Assembly (NCBI GenBank): GCA_030693535.1
Contig: JAUYAL010000009.1
Location: 19,035-83,034 of the forward strand
DNA length: 64,000 bases
Reading direction: 5' to 3'
Source of the DNA: Methylotenera sp.
GTDB taxonomy: Bacteria > Pseudomonadota > Gammaproteobacteria > Burkholderiales > Methylophilaceae
The notes under the pieces are model-generated. The model saw only the letters and a program-made list of their open reading frames with translations, had not been told where the DNA came from and ran no database searches. The position numbers were made by a program, and so were the translations under genes. Position 1 is the first letter of the stretch; each line of letters starts with the position of its first letter. Of the stretch, positions 9,171-17,996 are shown piece after piece.

Positions 9171-10502
9171 CTACTCCAATGGAAAAGTGGGTAAAAACCG
9201 AACCGTACGGCTGTACTCTGGTGTTACGGTAACAGTGTCAATTAGATTGTTCTCGGCAAATTTCTTAAAGTATCCCTGTACCATGTCGACATCCAAGTTA
9301 TGTTTAAGCGCAATGTCAAGTACAGACAGTCCGCTCCACATATTATCTAACAGCAACATATTAACATCGTACTGCTCACGCTGACTGGTCCAGTCTGAAT
9401 ACAGGTCATATCGGGTTAAATATACAGGCACTCTATTCCGAAGACGCGGAATGTAATCTTGCTCTAGAACATCAGCAACACCCATCAGCACGGCGACCAC
9501 CTCTTCAAGTTTATCCAGTTTGACTAGATCCATATTGTCATGATGTGTGTGATATGCCTCGAACGGGTGCCGATCCATAGAAACGACTGGCACACCCAAG
9601 CCAGGCGCATCAAAGACAAGCTCATCATTCCCCCACCCCTTGCGAAACGGTACCAAACGGCAGGGTAATTTTCCTTGCTTGCGAAGAACCTGTAGAAAAA
9701 TACGGTCAATATAAGTATCGCCTCGACGTGAAAACACCAATTGCAATGGTGACTCCGCACCACCCATTTCACTAAACACAGCACCAATAGTTGCGTCAAG
9801 CTCAGCTTCGTGAGTAGCTGCGTACACGCTGCTACCAATAGTCTCTGGCATTAGTAGAGCCTTATAGCCAAAACGAGACTTAGGATATTTACGCCGTATG
9901 CGTTCCACCACTTCCAGCATAACAGCTACCCCAGCCAATCCGTCATTAGCTTGTGCAACGTGGCAATAATGAGCCAGGAAGGTAAACCAATAACCACTTC
10001 CCCCTTGATGTGCTGATTCAGCAACAATCATGTTTCCTGGTTTTACCTCAACATCAATTTCTACTTCATACTCACCGTCCGGTAGTGACTGTAGCCGATC
10101 ATTAGGTAACGCGATACGCCATTCCTTTAGTCGACGTTGATAGTTATAAGCAAGACGAAACTCATAGCAAAAAGCGTTTGGCCTAGCAGGATTAGTAAAA
10201 GTGTGTTTGATTAGCTCTTCCTTAGTTACTTTTCCCTTAAATGGAAGTGAATAGCGTGCAACGAAAAGAGGAGACTCATCATGAGTAGCGATAATATTCT
10301 TTCCGTCAGACAAAGTACCTTTTTTCACATTCCACTCAGGTGGAATGACCCATGTCTGGTACTCGCTACCAGTTGGATACTCATGCAACTTGATAGGGTA
10401 CTGCGCACTAATGATGTCCATGCAAACTCTTACATCGCTTGTTACGATAGTCCGGTTTTTCATCAACAACTTTTCTATAATGTTCAACACTCTTTGCATC
10501 AC
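9171..10502 (-). CDS. DUF4910 aminopeptidase-like protein (copy 2)
   Basis: A 443-residue paralog of the protein at 4991-6289. Shared landmarks are PTGSEYQTWVIPPEW near residue 43, CHVAQANDGLAG (His181, Asp187), MPETIGSS, a GNDELVFD segment and YHTHHDNMD. Here the second ligand position is Asp, as in M28 zinc peptidases, so this copy is the more likely to be an active metalloenzyme. A winged-helix-like tail ends the protein. The first codon is GTG (10502), followed at once by ATG (10499). An AAGGAG is close upstream but badly spaced for both, so the start is uncertain. The substrate is unknown, and a role in glycan maturation is inferred from position. Confidence 0.72.
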   Translation of the reverse strand: MMQRVLNIIEKLLMKNRTIVTSDVRVCMDIISAQYPIKLHEYPTGSEYQTWVIPPEWNVKKGTLSDGKNIIATHDESPLFVARYSLPFKGKVTKEELIKHTFTNPARPNAFCYEFRLAYNYQRRLKEWRIALPNDRLQSLPDGEYEVEIDVEVKPGNMIVAESAHQGGSGYWFTFLAHYCHVAQANDGLAGVAVMLEVVERIRRKYPKSRFGYKALLMPETIGSSVYAATHEAELDATIGAVFSEMGGAESPLQLVFSRRGDTYIDRIFLQVLRKQGKLPCRLVPFRKGWGNDELVFDAPGLGVPVVSMDRHPFEAYHTHHDNMDLVKLDKLEEVVAVLMGVADVLEQDYIPRLRNRVPVYLTRYDLYSDWTSQREQYDVNMLLLDNMWSGLSVLDIALKHNLDVDMVQGYFKKFAENNLIDTVTVTPEYSRTVRFLPTFPLE

Positions 10503-10630
10503 TCCTTAATTAGACTGACAAGCCCTAATACAGATTCACATTTATGACGTTATCATGTTCATGCGACTGGACTTGCTTATAAAATACACTATCGGCAACC
10601 CAAAAATATTCACGCTGGCCTCAACTCGAT

Positions 10631-11212
10631 TTACTTATGTTGTGATGTCTTTAAATACCAAACCATCGTCATGTTTTCATCTGTGACAATTGGAATGAAC
10701 TTAGTCGACTCCTCAACAAAACCAACCTTTTGGTATGCCCGAATAGCAGCAGTGTTGGCACGGCTAACGCCCAACGCAATCTCTCTAATATTGCGATGCT
10801 TACGTAACCACTCCGCACTTGCCAAAATCGCTTCTTTAGCTACGCCCTGCCCCCTCCAGTCATTCTCGCCAATAAGGATACCCATGATTGCGTAACCTAA
10901 TTTAGAGTTAACTGGTTCAAATTTGATATTTCCAATGTGCAGTCCAGTCTCCTTTTCGAAGATGCCTAGAAATAACACATCCTCCCGATTACTGTGCTCA
11001 TGTACATATTGTCGAAGTTCAGCAAGATTAAGCTTAGTAGTGATATATTGACTTGTGGATTTATCACTTAACCAGCCAGCATAACGGACGCTAACATCAT
11101 CCACGCTAAGTGGTCTGAGTATAAAGCGATTTGTGAGAATCTCAGTCAGTGGAGCTAACATCTGCAGATTAAATTCTCTTAGACTATGTACTTTCACCCC
11201 AATAACTCCCAT
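10631..11212 (-). CDS. GNAT N-acetyltransferase, candidate PseH
   Basis: A RimJ/RimL-type GNAT of up to 193 residues. The acetyl-CoA loop is NDWRGQGVAKEA (about 118-128), and RANTAAIRAYQKVGF is the typical C-terminal signature. In pseudaminic acid pathways such an enzyme (PseH) acetylates the 4-amino group made by PseC. It lies immediately downstream of pseI on the same strand, and pseB, pseC and pseG are in the same run, which supports that role. The ATG at 11212 overlaps pseI by 19 bases. An internal ATG at 11161 (MLAPLTEIL) would remove the overlap; neither has a clear ribosome binding site. Confidence 0.68.
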   Translation of the reverse strand: MGVIGVKVHSLREFNLQMLAPLTEILTNRFILRPLSVDDVSVRYAGWLSDKSTSQYITTKLNLAELRQYVHEHSNREDVLFLGIFEKETGLHIGNIKFEPVNSKLGYAIMGILIGENDWRGQGVAKEAILASAEWLRKHRNIREIALGVSRANTAAIRAYQKVGFVEESTKFIPIVTDENMTMVWYLKTSQHK

Positions 11213-12252
11213 CCTAACGCTGTCCCGCGTTTAACATCTTGCTGCACGGTTTTACCCAGCACCATTTCCAAATATTTCGTCGGCAGTCCTAGTCCTGGCC
11301 GAATCGCGCGTACATTTTCGCGCGTTAGCATATCCCCAGCCTTAATGTCCCGCACTATGTATAGTGAACGGCGGAATTGGATAGACTTTTTCTCGGCATC
11401 GGTCGGTCCATAACCAACTTGCCCAAGCGCCTGCCAAGCCCGCTCGGTCTCAGTTACCAACTGCGCCATTTCGACTGGCTCCATCGAGAAGGCGCTATCC
11501 ACACCGCCATCAGCACGGTTGAGTGTAAAGTGCTTTTCAATCACGGTTGCACCTAATGCTACACTGGCAACCGAAACACCAACGCCCATGGTGTGGTCAG
11601 ACAAACCAACTTCGCAGCCAAACAGTTCGCGCATGTGTGGGATAGTTAGAATGTTGGTGTTGTTGGCGGTGGCTGGGTAGGTGCTGGTGCATTTGAGCAA
11701 AATCAGGTCTTTACAACCAGCTTCGCGGGCGGCTTTTACGGTGTCATCTAGTTCAGCGATACTTGCCATGCCGGTAGAAATAATTAACGGTTTTCCTGTA
11801 GCTGCCACACGGCGAATCAGTGGTAAATCAGTATTTTCAAAAGAGGCAATTTTGTAACAAGGCACGTCTAAATTTTCTAAAAAGTCGACAGCTGTATCGT
11901 CAAACGGAGTGCTGAAAGCGATGATGCCGAGCTCACGAGCCCGATCAAAAATTGGTTTATGCCATTCCCACGGCGTATACGCTTCACCATAAAGTTTATA
12001 TAGCGAGCTACCAGCCCACAGACTTTTTGGGTCACTAATGTGAAACTCTCGCTCATCTAAATCAAGCGTCATGGTGTCTGGAGTGTAAGTCTGAATTTTT
12101 AGTGCATGTGCGCCAGTTTTGGCAGCTACTTCAACAATCTCTAATGCACGTTGTAAAGACTGATTATGATTGCCTGACATCTCGGCGATGACGAATGGCG
12201 GATAATCAGCACCAATTTTCCTACCTGCAATAGCAACTTCTTGACTATTCAC
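11194..12252 (-). CDS. pseI: Pseudaminic acid synthase
   Basis: NeuB-family TIM barrel plus C-terminal SAF (antifreeze-like) domain, condensing a 2,4-diacetamido hexose with PEP. Typical segments are FVIAEMSGNHNQSL near the start, KIQTYTPDT, IASFENTDLPLI, LSDHTMG and VIEKHFTLNR. The open frame runs back to 12375 through 41 residues that do not look like the family. I chose GTG at 12252 (VNSQEVAIAG), which gives 352 residues, the usual length. It has GAGAAAG six bases upstream and overlaps the preceding gene by only eight bases. The KIQTYTPDTM sequence is more PseI-like than sialic or legionaminic synthase. The locus has a second, divergent synthase at 16920-17921. Confidence 0.85.
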   Translation of the reverse strand: MNSQEVAIAGRKIGADYPPFVIAEMSGNHNQSLQRALEIVEVAAKTGAHALKIQTYTPDTMTLDLDEREFHISDPKSLWAGSSLYKLYGEAYTPWEWHKPIFDRARELGIIAFSTPFDDTAVDFLENLDVPCYKIASFENTDLPLIRRVAATGKPLIISTGMASIAELDDTVKAAREAGCKDLILLKCTSTYPATANNTNILTIPHMRELFGCEVGLSDHTMGVGVSVASVALGATVIEKHFTLNRADGGVDSAFSMEPVEMAQLVTETERAWQALGQVGYGPTDAEKKSIQFRRSLYIVRDIKAGDMLTRENVRAIRPGLGLPTKYLEMVLGKTVQQDVKRGTALGWELLG

Positions 12253-12892
12253 TTTTAACTTTCTCAATTTTAATAAGATACTTATACCCTTGATGAATAA
12301 AAAAAGCAGGGTATCTCTCTGAATCAACCACTCGCAATAAATTAAATTGTTCCGCAATAGATTTATGGGCATCAAGAATACTATCAGCTGGTGTTCTCTT
12401 TTTCATATATTCACCAGATTCACCAATTTGCATAGTCGGACGGATATCAGAAAAATGCTCAATGGCTTCGGTCATTAAATAAAGCTCCGCCTCAAATAGT
12501 TTCGAGTTTATTTCATCAAGCAATTCATGTCCCTCGAGTGTAAAGGTTGTTTTTAACCATATAGGCCCACTATCTACTGGCTCTGACGCTTCAAGTAAGC
12601 TTACCGTTATTTGTTTAGCACCGTCCAAAATTGACCAAACATATGGTGACCAACCTCGACCTTTAGGCAAATCACTTGCGTGCAATACTAATGTTGCTGT
12701 GTATTTATCTCGTTCAACATCTGTAACCATTTGACTGCATGAAACAAGAAAAAGAACATCTCCACCAATTAGTTGGGATTTGTCAAATACAAGGGAGACA
12801 CTGTGTCCAATAATAGACATTTTGCTAGACCACTCTCGTAAATAATTAACAACAGGGTGATTGGTGTCGGTACATAAGATGGAAATGTTCAT
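12245..12892 (-). CDS. Formyltransferase-like protein (sugar N-formyltransferase candidate)
   Basis: A 215-residue protein of the formyl_trans_N fold. It has LVLHASDLPKGRGWSP with the catalytic-type His71, and EPVDSGPIW with Asp107 in the place of the catalytic Asp. The Asn that normally sits two residues before the His (N-x-H) is Val here. That is also how I recall sugar-locus members of this family, so it need not mean loss of function. It could formylate an amino sugar with 10-formyl-THF; fhs at 39129-40838 makes that cofactor. It lies between pseG and pseI in a tight operon. The residue formylated is unknown. Confidence 0.6.
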   Translation of the reverse strand: MNISILCTDTNHPVVNYLREWSSKMSIIGHSVSLVFDKSQLIGGDVLFLVSCSQMVTDVERDKYTATLVLHASDLPKGRGWSPYVWSILDGAKQITVSLLEASEPVDSGPIWLKTTFTLEGHELLDEINSKLFEAELYLMTEAIEHFSDIRPTMQIGESGEYMKKRTPADSILDAHKSIAEQFNLLRVVDSERYPAFFIHQGYKYLIKIEKVKSE

Positions 12893-12893
12893 T

Positions 12894-13973
12894 TTAGGAA
12901 CCTAACTCTTTACACACTCTAATTGAACCCTCTCCATCAGCAAGCGAGAAAGCCTGCTGTGAAAGAATCCGAATCTGATTGGGCGTATCTAACAATTTCC
13001 TTATGGATATCTGAATAGTTATTAAACTCACAGTAATCTTATCTCCAACATAAAAACAGGCATTAATTGAATTTAATGCTTTTGCTATTTTAATTTGATT
13101 ATCAGCCATTGCTAATAGTAAGGCAGGCAATCCTAAGCAACATCGCTCCCAACTAGCAGAACCTCCTGCTCCGATTGCCAAATCCGCCGCCGCCATCAAC
13201 TCCGCCATTAGTGGCGTTTGAACATAACAACTGTAGCCATGCGCTATGCAAGATTGCTGAATTTGTTCACAATCGGGATGTTGTGCTCCAATAACTACAT
13301 CCACTTGTTGCGTAATCTTTAATTCTGCCAATGCTTGTATCGCTAAACTGGTGTAGTTGTCTGGATCCACACCCCCAAAAAACACTAATATTCTTTTTAC
13401 TTCACCTGTGTGACGTTTAACCTGCTTACGCAGTCTTCTAAATTCTTCACGCAATAATGCATAGCGTGGGCCTAACAATAAATGGCAATGCGCAGGAACT
13501 TTGCCAATGTAGCGCATTTGCATATCTGTATAATAATTCTGATCTAGTAACACATCACAATCGTGCTGCCGATCTGCAAGGTCATCAATGACCATTAGCT
13601 TTTTGCAACTCGCACGGACTGCTTTTTCCCAGCGTTCATCCAGTGCGTAATGATCTACAACAATCCAATCCCAAGATTGATTAGCCAATGCTTGAATTGT
13701 TGCTTGAGCGTCTTGGAATTGACTGGTACCTAGCCAATTAGCGTGAGCCAACTCATCGATTGGTTCTTGTGTAGCATCTGTAGTCAAGGAAATGTATTCA
13801 ATCCCCTTTGCTTTGAGCATTTCACTCAAATGTTTTGGCAAATTTCGACTAATGAAGTTTATCTGCGCACTTTGCTTTTTGAGCTGAATCGCCAAGGTTA
13901 GGCAGCGCATGAAGTGGCCTGTACCTATTTCGGCAGATGCGTCAGTACGAAAAGCAATTTTCAATAAAACCAT
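12894..13973 (-). CDS. pseG: UDP-2,4-diacetamido-2,4,6-trideoxy-beta-L-altropyranose hydrolase
   Basis: A 359-residue GT-B-like nucleotide sugar hydrolase. It removes UDP from the PseB/PseC/PseH product so that PseI can use the free sugar. The family signature RTDASAEIGTGHFMRCL is at residues 9-25, with His20 as the catalytic-type histidine. DDLADRQHDCDVLLDQNYY and a GAGGSASWERCCLGLP segment in the C-terminal half are also typical. Its ATG follows directly on the TAA of the nitrilase gene. All neighbours are on the same strand. Confidence 0.9.
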   Translation of the reverse strand: MVLLKIAFRTDASAEIGTGHFMRCLTLAIQLKKQSAQINFISRNLPKHLSEMLKAKGIEYISLTTDATQEPIDELAHANWLGTSQFQDAQATIQALANQSWDWIVVDHYALDERWEKAVRASCKKLMVIDDLADRQHDCDVLLDQNYYTDMQMRYIGKVPAHCHLLLGPRYALLREEFRRLRKQVKRHTGEVKRILVFFGGVDPDNYTSLAIQALAELKITQQVDVVIGAQHPDCEQIQQSCIAHGYSCYVQTPLMAELMAAADLAIGAGGSASWERCCLGLPALLLAMADNQIKIAKALNSINACFYVGDKITVSLITIQISIRKLLDTPNQIRILSQQAFSLADGEGSIRVCKELGS

Positions 13974-14759
13974 TTATATAATTACTCGATACAAATCCGG
14001 CAATCTATCCTGAAGAGTAGAAAACTCCTGCCTAAAATTAAGCAATTCTTCATGGCTTACTTCGTAAATATCCATTTCACCTTCTGTGAGAAAGGGGTCG
14101 ATGAACTCTCCATTAGCATTCACAATTACAGAGCTACGCTCGTATTCCAAACCATTGCCATCAACATCAATACGGTTTACGCCGATAACAAAGGCCTGAT
14201 TCTCAATGGCGCGAGCTTGAAGCAAACTTCTCCAATGAGACACCCTGCGTTTTGGCCAGTTGGCGATATTAACAAGCAGATCACAATCTTTAGCCAGCGC
14301 ACTATATAGTTCTGGAAAACGCAAATCATAGCAAATGGAAAACCCTAACGTAAATTCAGGCATCTTCATTTTTGCCAACTTATTGCCCGGCTGAAAAAAT
14401 TGATCTTCACCTGCAAAGGAAAAGGGGTGAATCTTGACATATCTTGCTTGCTCAACACCATCGTCCGAGTAAGCTATTAGCGTATTTTCCGCTTTATCGG
14501 CACTACTCATTACCATGCCAGCAACGAGCGCAATTCTATTTTGCTTAGCTAAAGCACTAAACCCCAATAATGAAGGGGAATGTTCTGGATTTTCTGCTGA
14601 TAGTTCGGTATTTAATGTAAATCCCGTCAACGTCATTTCAGGGTATATCACTAAATCAGCTCCACACTCGGCAGCACGCGCAGTCAACTCTGTGCAGCGC
14701 TGCATATTGTAAGCTTTATCTTCCCACTTTTGGTCCAGTGAAATTAATGCAACCTTCAA
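13974..14759 (-). CDS. Nitrilase-superfamily carbon-nitrogen hydrolase (omega-amidase/YafV-like)
   Basis: A 261-residue hydrolase with a full Glu-Lys-Cys triad: Glu41 in YPEMTLTGF, Lys109 in YVKIHPF and Cys143 in SICYDLRFPELY. These features fit the YafV/Nit2 branch, which acts on omega-amides such as 2-oxoglutaramate. It sits between the class III aminotransferase and pseG with no spare bases on the pseG side, so it is co-transcribed with nonulosonate genes. A nitrilase is not part of the known pseudaminic pathway. It may deamidate or deacylate a sugar intermediate, or recycle an amide donor; the sequence does not decide. Confidence 0.78.
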   Translation of the reverse strand: MKVALISLDQKWEDKAYNMQRCTELTARAAECGADLVIYPEMTLTGFTLNTELSAENPEHSPSLLGFSALAKQNRIALVAGMVMSSADKAENTLIAYSDDGVEQARYVKIHPFSFAGEDQFFQPGNKLAKMKMPEFTLGFSICYDLRFPELYSALAKDCDLLVNIANWPKRRVSHWRSLLQARAIENQAFVIGVNRIDVDGNGLEYERSSVIVNANGEFIDPFLTEGEMDIYEVSHEELLNFRQEFSTLQDRLPDLYRVII

Positions 14760-14780
14760 GGCTAATCCTTAATCTTGATA

Positions 14781-16109
14781 CTAAATTTTCTTACGAAATA
14801 CAGCTTTGGCTGGGCGTCCAATCAGCAATGTATTGGTATTACCTGCATCAATGGCCTTTTTGTATATGGCGCATGACTCATCAAATGCCATTACAAAGTG
14901 ATCTAGTTCAGCTTGCTGATGAGACCATGTTGTGTAAAATAAACCTTGAAACAACACTCCTCTTGCAATCATTTCCTGCATCATCAGGGTACGAAATGCA
15001 TCATCGGGGTTACCTTCAGCATTACGGCAAACAAGCGCTAATAAACAAGGATACCCTATAAATTGCAAGGCACTTTGTAAACCATGTTTTTGAATTACTT
15101 GCTCTACCCGCTGTTTTATATCTGCACCACGTTGCCAGTTACTAGCAATCATATCGTGCTTTTTAAATGCATTTATTGTTGCATTCATTGCTGCAAGACC
15201 AGTTGTTTCTGCACCGTGTGTAGTTGAAATTAAAAACAGTTTGTCTTCACCCTCTTGACGTATACCGCCTAGCTCCATAATGTCTGCACGGCCTGTTAAA
15301 GCGCAAGCGGAGAAGCCATTGGCTATCCCCTTACCCCAAGTGGACATGTCAGGTTTAACACCGTAGTAGTTATGTGCACCTTTAAGACTCCATTTAAATC
15401 CAGAAATCATTTCATCAAGAATCAACAAAACACCCCTGTCTTTGCAAAGTTCTGCCACTTTATGCAAAAAATTATCTTTTGGCGGGTCAAATTTAACTGG
15501 CTCTAAAATCAAACATGCTATGTCGTGATCATTGTTAGAAAGTAATTGTTCCACTGACTCGAAGTTGTTGTAGCTAAACAAAGCTGTCATGCTTCGTGTT
15601 TTTTCAGGAATTCCTCGATCACACGGGGTCGTGATAATAAACCAATCATCGAAACTGAAAAAATTATGTTCGCGGCAAATTGCTACACGATTGCGCCCAG
15701 TAAATGCTCTAGCAAGCTTCACTGCAGCAGTTGTCACGGTTGAACCGTTTTTCGCAAACTTCACCATATCGCCAGACTCAACAGTCTCAAGAAATAGTTT
15801 TGCTGCCTCCATTTCAATAAGCGCTGGTCTTTGAAAGTTGGTCCCTTGGAAAGCTGCGTCCGCAACAGCTTGAGCCACTGGCTCATAACCATGACCAATA
15901 CACACGGAAGTTAGACCCATACTACAATCAATAAACTCATTTCCATCTAAATCCCATACCCTAGCGCCTTTACCATGCGTAATCGCAGCTGGTGCATTTA
16001 ATGGGAATTGATCATCACCTTTAGAATAGGTGTGAGCACCACCTGGAATGAGGTCGTGTATTTGAGTTGAAAATTCACGTGATTTAGAAAAATTGGTTAT
16101 TTTTTCCAT
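14781..16109 (-). CDS. Class III PLP aminotransferase (glutamate-1-semialdehyde aminomutase-like)
   Basis: A 442-residue fold-type I aminotransferase. It opens with the GSA-aminomutase-like IPGGAHTYSKG (residues 21-31). It has NGSTVTTAAVKLARAFTGR for phosphate binding, LILDEMISGF for the PLP-ring Asp, and Lys260 in TWGKGIANGF as the Schiff-base lysine. Sugar-locus proteins of this type usually act on an acyclic or keto-sugar substrate rather than on heme precursors. It is next to an SpsF-like cytidylyltransferase and a NeuB-like synthase on the same strand, and these three probably belong to one branch pathway. The role in amino-sugar formation is inferred. Confidence 0.75.
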   Translation of the reverse strand: MEKITNFSKSREFSTQIHDLIPGGAHTYSKGDDQFPLNAPAAITHGKGARVWDLDGNEFIDCSMGLTSVCIGHGYEPVAQAVADAAFQGTNFQRPALIEMEAAKLFLETVESGDMVKFAKNGSTVTTAAVKLARAFTGRNRVAICREHNFFSFDDWFIITTPCDRGIPEKTRSMTALFSYNNFESVEQLLSNNDHDIACLILEPVKFDPPKDNFLHKVAELCKDRGVLLILDEMISGFKWSLKGAHNYYGVKPDMSTWGKGIANGFSACALTGRADIMELGGIRQEGEDKLFLISTTHGAETTGLAAMNATINAFKKHDMIASNWQRGADIKQRVEQVIQKHGLQSALQFIGYPCLLALVCRNAEGNPDDAFRTLMMQEMIARGVLFQGLFYTTWSHQQAELDHFVMAFDESCAIYKKAIDAGNTNTLLIGRPAKAVFRKKI

Positions 16110-16146
16110 CTTTATATCCTTAAAACATTATTAGTGACTGCAGCAT

Positions 16147-16905
16147 CTAGCCCCAGCGGTACATAGTTGAATAGCCAATTTCAGTGAAAGGCGCAATTAG
16201 TTTTATTAGATTTGGATTTGCATCTAGAAACTCAACAATTTCAGGTACTGGAATTCTTGGCGCCTGATCTTTAAAAGCACCAAATACTATTCGACACACT
16301 GCCAAGTCTTCAGGATTATCGACTGTTAGCCTTAAATCTTTGCGAATCAATTCCATTGGTGGCTCTGCTTTGATGATCTTAAATTCTTGATGATGTTCTC
16401 TAATATATAAAGTACAAAGTTCAGACCGATGTTTTTTGTCACCTTTATCATGAGACTCTTTTAAAGCTTTCAATGAAACAATTTCAAATCCACATCCATC
16501 AATCACATCGTCCACAAAGGTTGCATCTGCATGTTCTAATTGATGACGTTTCCATAAATCTTCAACTGGATCAAAATAAAGAAAAGGTGACTCACTTGTC
16601 ACACGGAAAATGTCTGTTGCATTTGCTAACTCTCCACATTTTACAAGTCGCGATAAGACATCAACCTGATCGCCGACTACATAACGCAGGCCTTTTTCTT
16701 CGGCTATGCTTTTGAATACTTCATTTTCGACACCTTCAGAAATGCCAAGCACTATTTCATCAATACAGTGAAGTGTTCTCAAACAGTCGATAATGTTGTC
16801 AATAATTCTAATGCTATTTTCAACATCCAAATTTTGAATGGGCTTGCCATAAAGTCGTGAACCTTGGTTACGACAAGCAATAGCTGCTACTAAACGTCTT
16901 TTCAT
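16147..16905 (-). CDS. SpsF-like cytidylyltransferase
   Basis: A 252-residue nucleotidyltransferase of the SpsF type (spore coat polysaccharide/CMP-sugar synthetase-like). The nucleotide-binding signature is ACRNQGSRLYGKPIQ (residues 10-24). VTSESPFLYFDP matches the usual 'D-P' segment, and LRLTVDNPEDL near residue 194 is typical of this family. It would activate a nonulosonic acid with CTP. It is the only cytidylyltransferase in the locus, so it must either serve as PseF or be specific for the product of the adjacent divergent synthase. The classic PseF motif (IPARGGSKR) is absent. Confidence 0.72.
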   Translation of the reverse strand: MKRRLVAAIACRNQGSRLYGKPIQNLDVENSIRIIDNIIDCLRTLHCIDEIVLGISEGVENEVFKSIAEEKGLRYVVGDQVDVLSRLVKCGELANATDIFRVTSESPFLYFDPVEDLWKRHQLEHADATFVDDVIDGCGFEIVSLKALKESHDKGDKKHRSELCTLYIREHHQEFKIIKAEPPMELIRKDLRLTVDNPEDLAVCRIVFGAFKDQAPRIPVPEIVEFLDANPNLIKLIAPFTEIGYSTMYRWG

Positions 16906-16919
16906 TATGAAATCACTTT

Positions 16920-17921
16920 TTAAATAATGTCATCAGGCAGAATTGGGGTGTTTTTAAGTACATCACGTGTCAGCATTTTTTGATAAACCGACGATAAATC
17001 ACTAACAAAAGATTCTGAAGAGGTTCGCTTCAGCACAAGATCAGAAGGAGATATTCGCGAACCATTACTAATATCTTGATTGGCTACCACATGTCGACGA
17101 ATCATTTTTCTGTAGCCTTGTTCCGCTTCACTCATATTGAAATCTTCAGCGTTAGAGCCAGCACCTAATGCTTGAGCACAGTCCCTAATTGTCTGAGTAA
17201 AAACCAGAAACTCATCAGGATTCAGAGCCGATTCGTGATCTTCCATCTTCATCACCTGACCAAGGGTTAGATGTTTTTCTAACACTTTTGCCCCAGCGCC
17301 GACTGCCACGGCAGCCAATGCATAACGTAAGGGGCTTTCTGGTGGGGCATGATCAGCAAAACCAATAGACACATTAGGATGTGTCTTGCCCAATCGCTCA
17401 GCCAGCAGGCGAATACGATCTATTTGATTCGTTTCATTAGGCGTTGGATACCCTTGAAAACCAAGAAGAACAACCACCTGTTTGTCTGACAAAATATCGA
17501 TGGCTTGGAGTAATTCAGCTGAATATGCACCACCAGCACCTAGTAGCACTTTTTTTACAGTACTCTTTGCAACTGCATTTAATAAACCAATGTTTGCAAT
17601 ATCAGTTCCATGAAGCTTAACTGCACTTACACCAATTTTGTCTGCCAGTTGCAAACTTCGAATTCCGAAAATGTCAGTTTGCAATCCAATACCTAACTCC
17701 TGCGCATAGATTGCCAAGTCCTGCCAAACATCATTTGCCATTTCTAATGAGCGAAACAATTCATAATACTTGTAATCTGGTGTCGCTAGCTCATCTGCAT
17801 ATACAAGTTGATACTTTGCTGCATCTGCACCAGCAGCAGCAGCAGCTTTCATTAGCAGCCTAGCTTGTACTGGGCTTCCTTCAAATCCTTGTGCAAGTTC
17901 AGCAATAATTTCTACAGGCAT
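16920..17921 (-). CDS. Divergent NeuB/SpsE-family nonulosonate synthase
   Basis: A 333-residue NeuB-family protein, clearly different from pseI in the same locus. It keeps the barrel and PEP-site pattern (IIAELAQGFEGS, AAKYQLVYADEL, GFADHAP and KVLEKHLTL) and a C-terminal SAF domain (VANQDISNGSRISPSDLVLK). The initial IAELAQGFEG and QGYPTP segments differ from standard sialic, legionaminic or pseudaminic synthases. It is followed 14 bases later by the SpsF-like transferase. A second nonulosonate or a related 3-deoxy-2-ulosonic acid is a reasonable inference; the substrate is not known. Confidence 0.72.
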   Translation of the reverse strand: MPVEIIAELAQGFEGSPVQARLLMKAAAAAGADAAKYQLVYADELATPDYKYYELFRSLEMANDVWQDLAIYAQELGIGLQTDIFGIRSLQLADKIGVSAVKLHGTDIANIGLLNAVAKSTVKKVLLGAGGAYSAELLQAIDILSDKQVVVLLGFQGYPTPNETNQIDRIRLLAERLGKTHPNVSIGFADHAPPESPLRYALAAVAVGAGAKVLEKHLTLGQVMKMEDHESALNPDEFLVFTQTIRDCAQALGAGSNAEDFNMSEAEQGYRKMIRRHVVANQDISNGSRISPSDLVLKRTSSESFVSDLSSVYQKMLTRDVLKNTPILPDDII

Positions 17922-17996
17922 ATGTTTATCCTAAGTTTTACTAAAAATCTCATTAATATGGGCAAGCTTAATTACTCACCCAACTTTATACACGGT

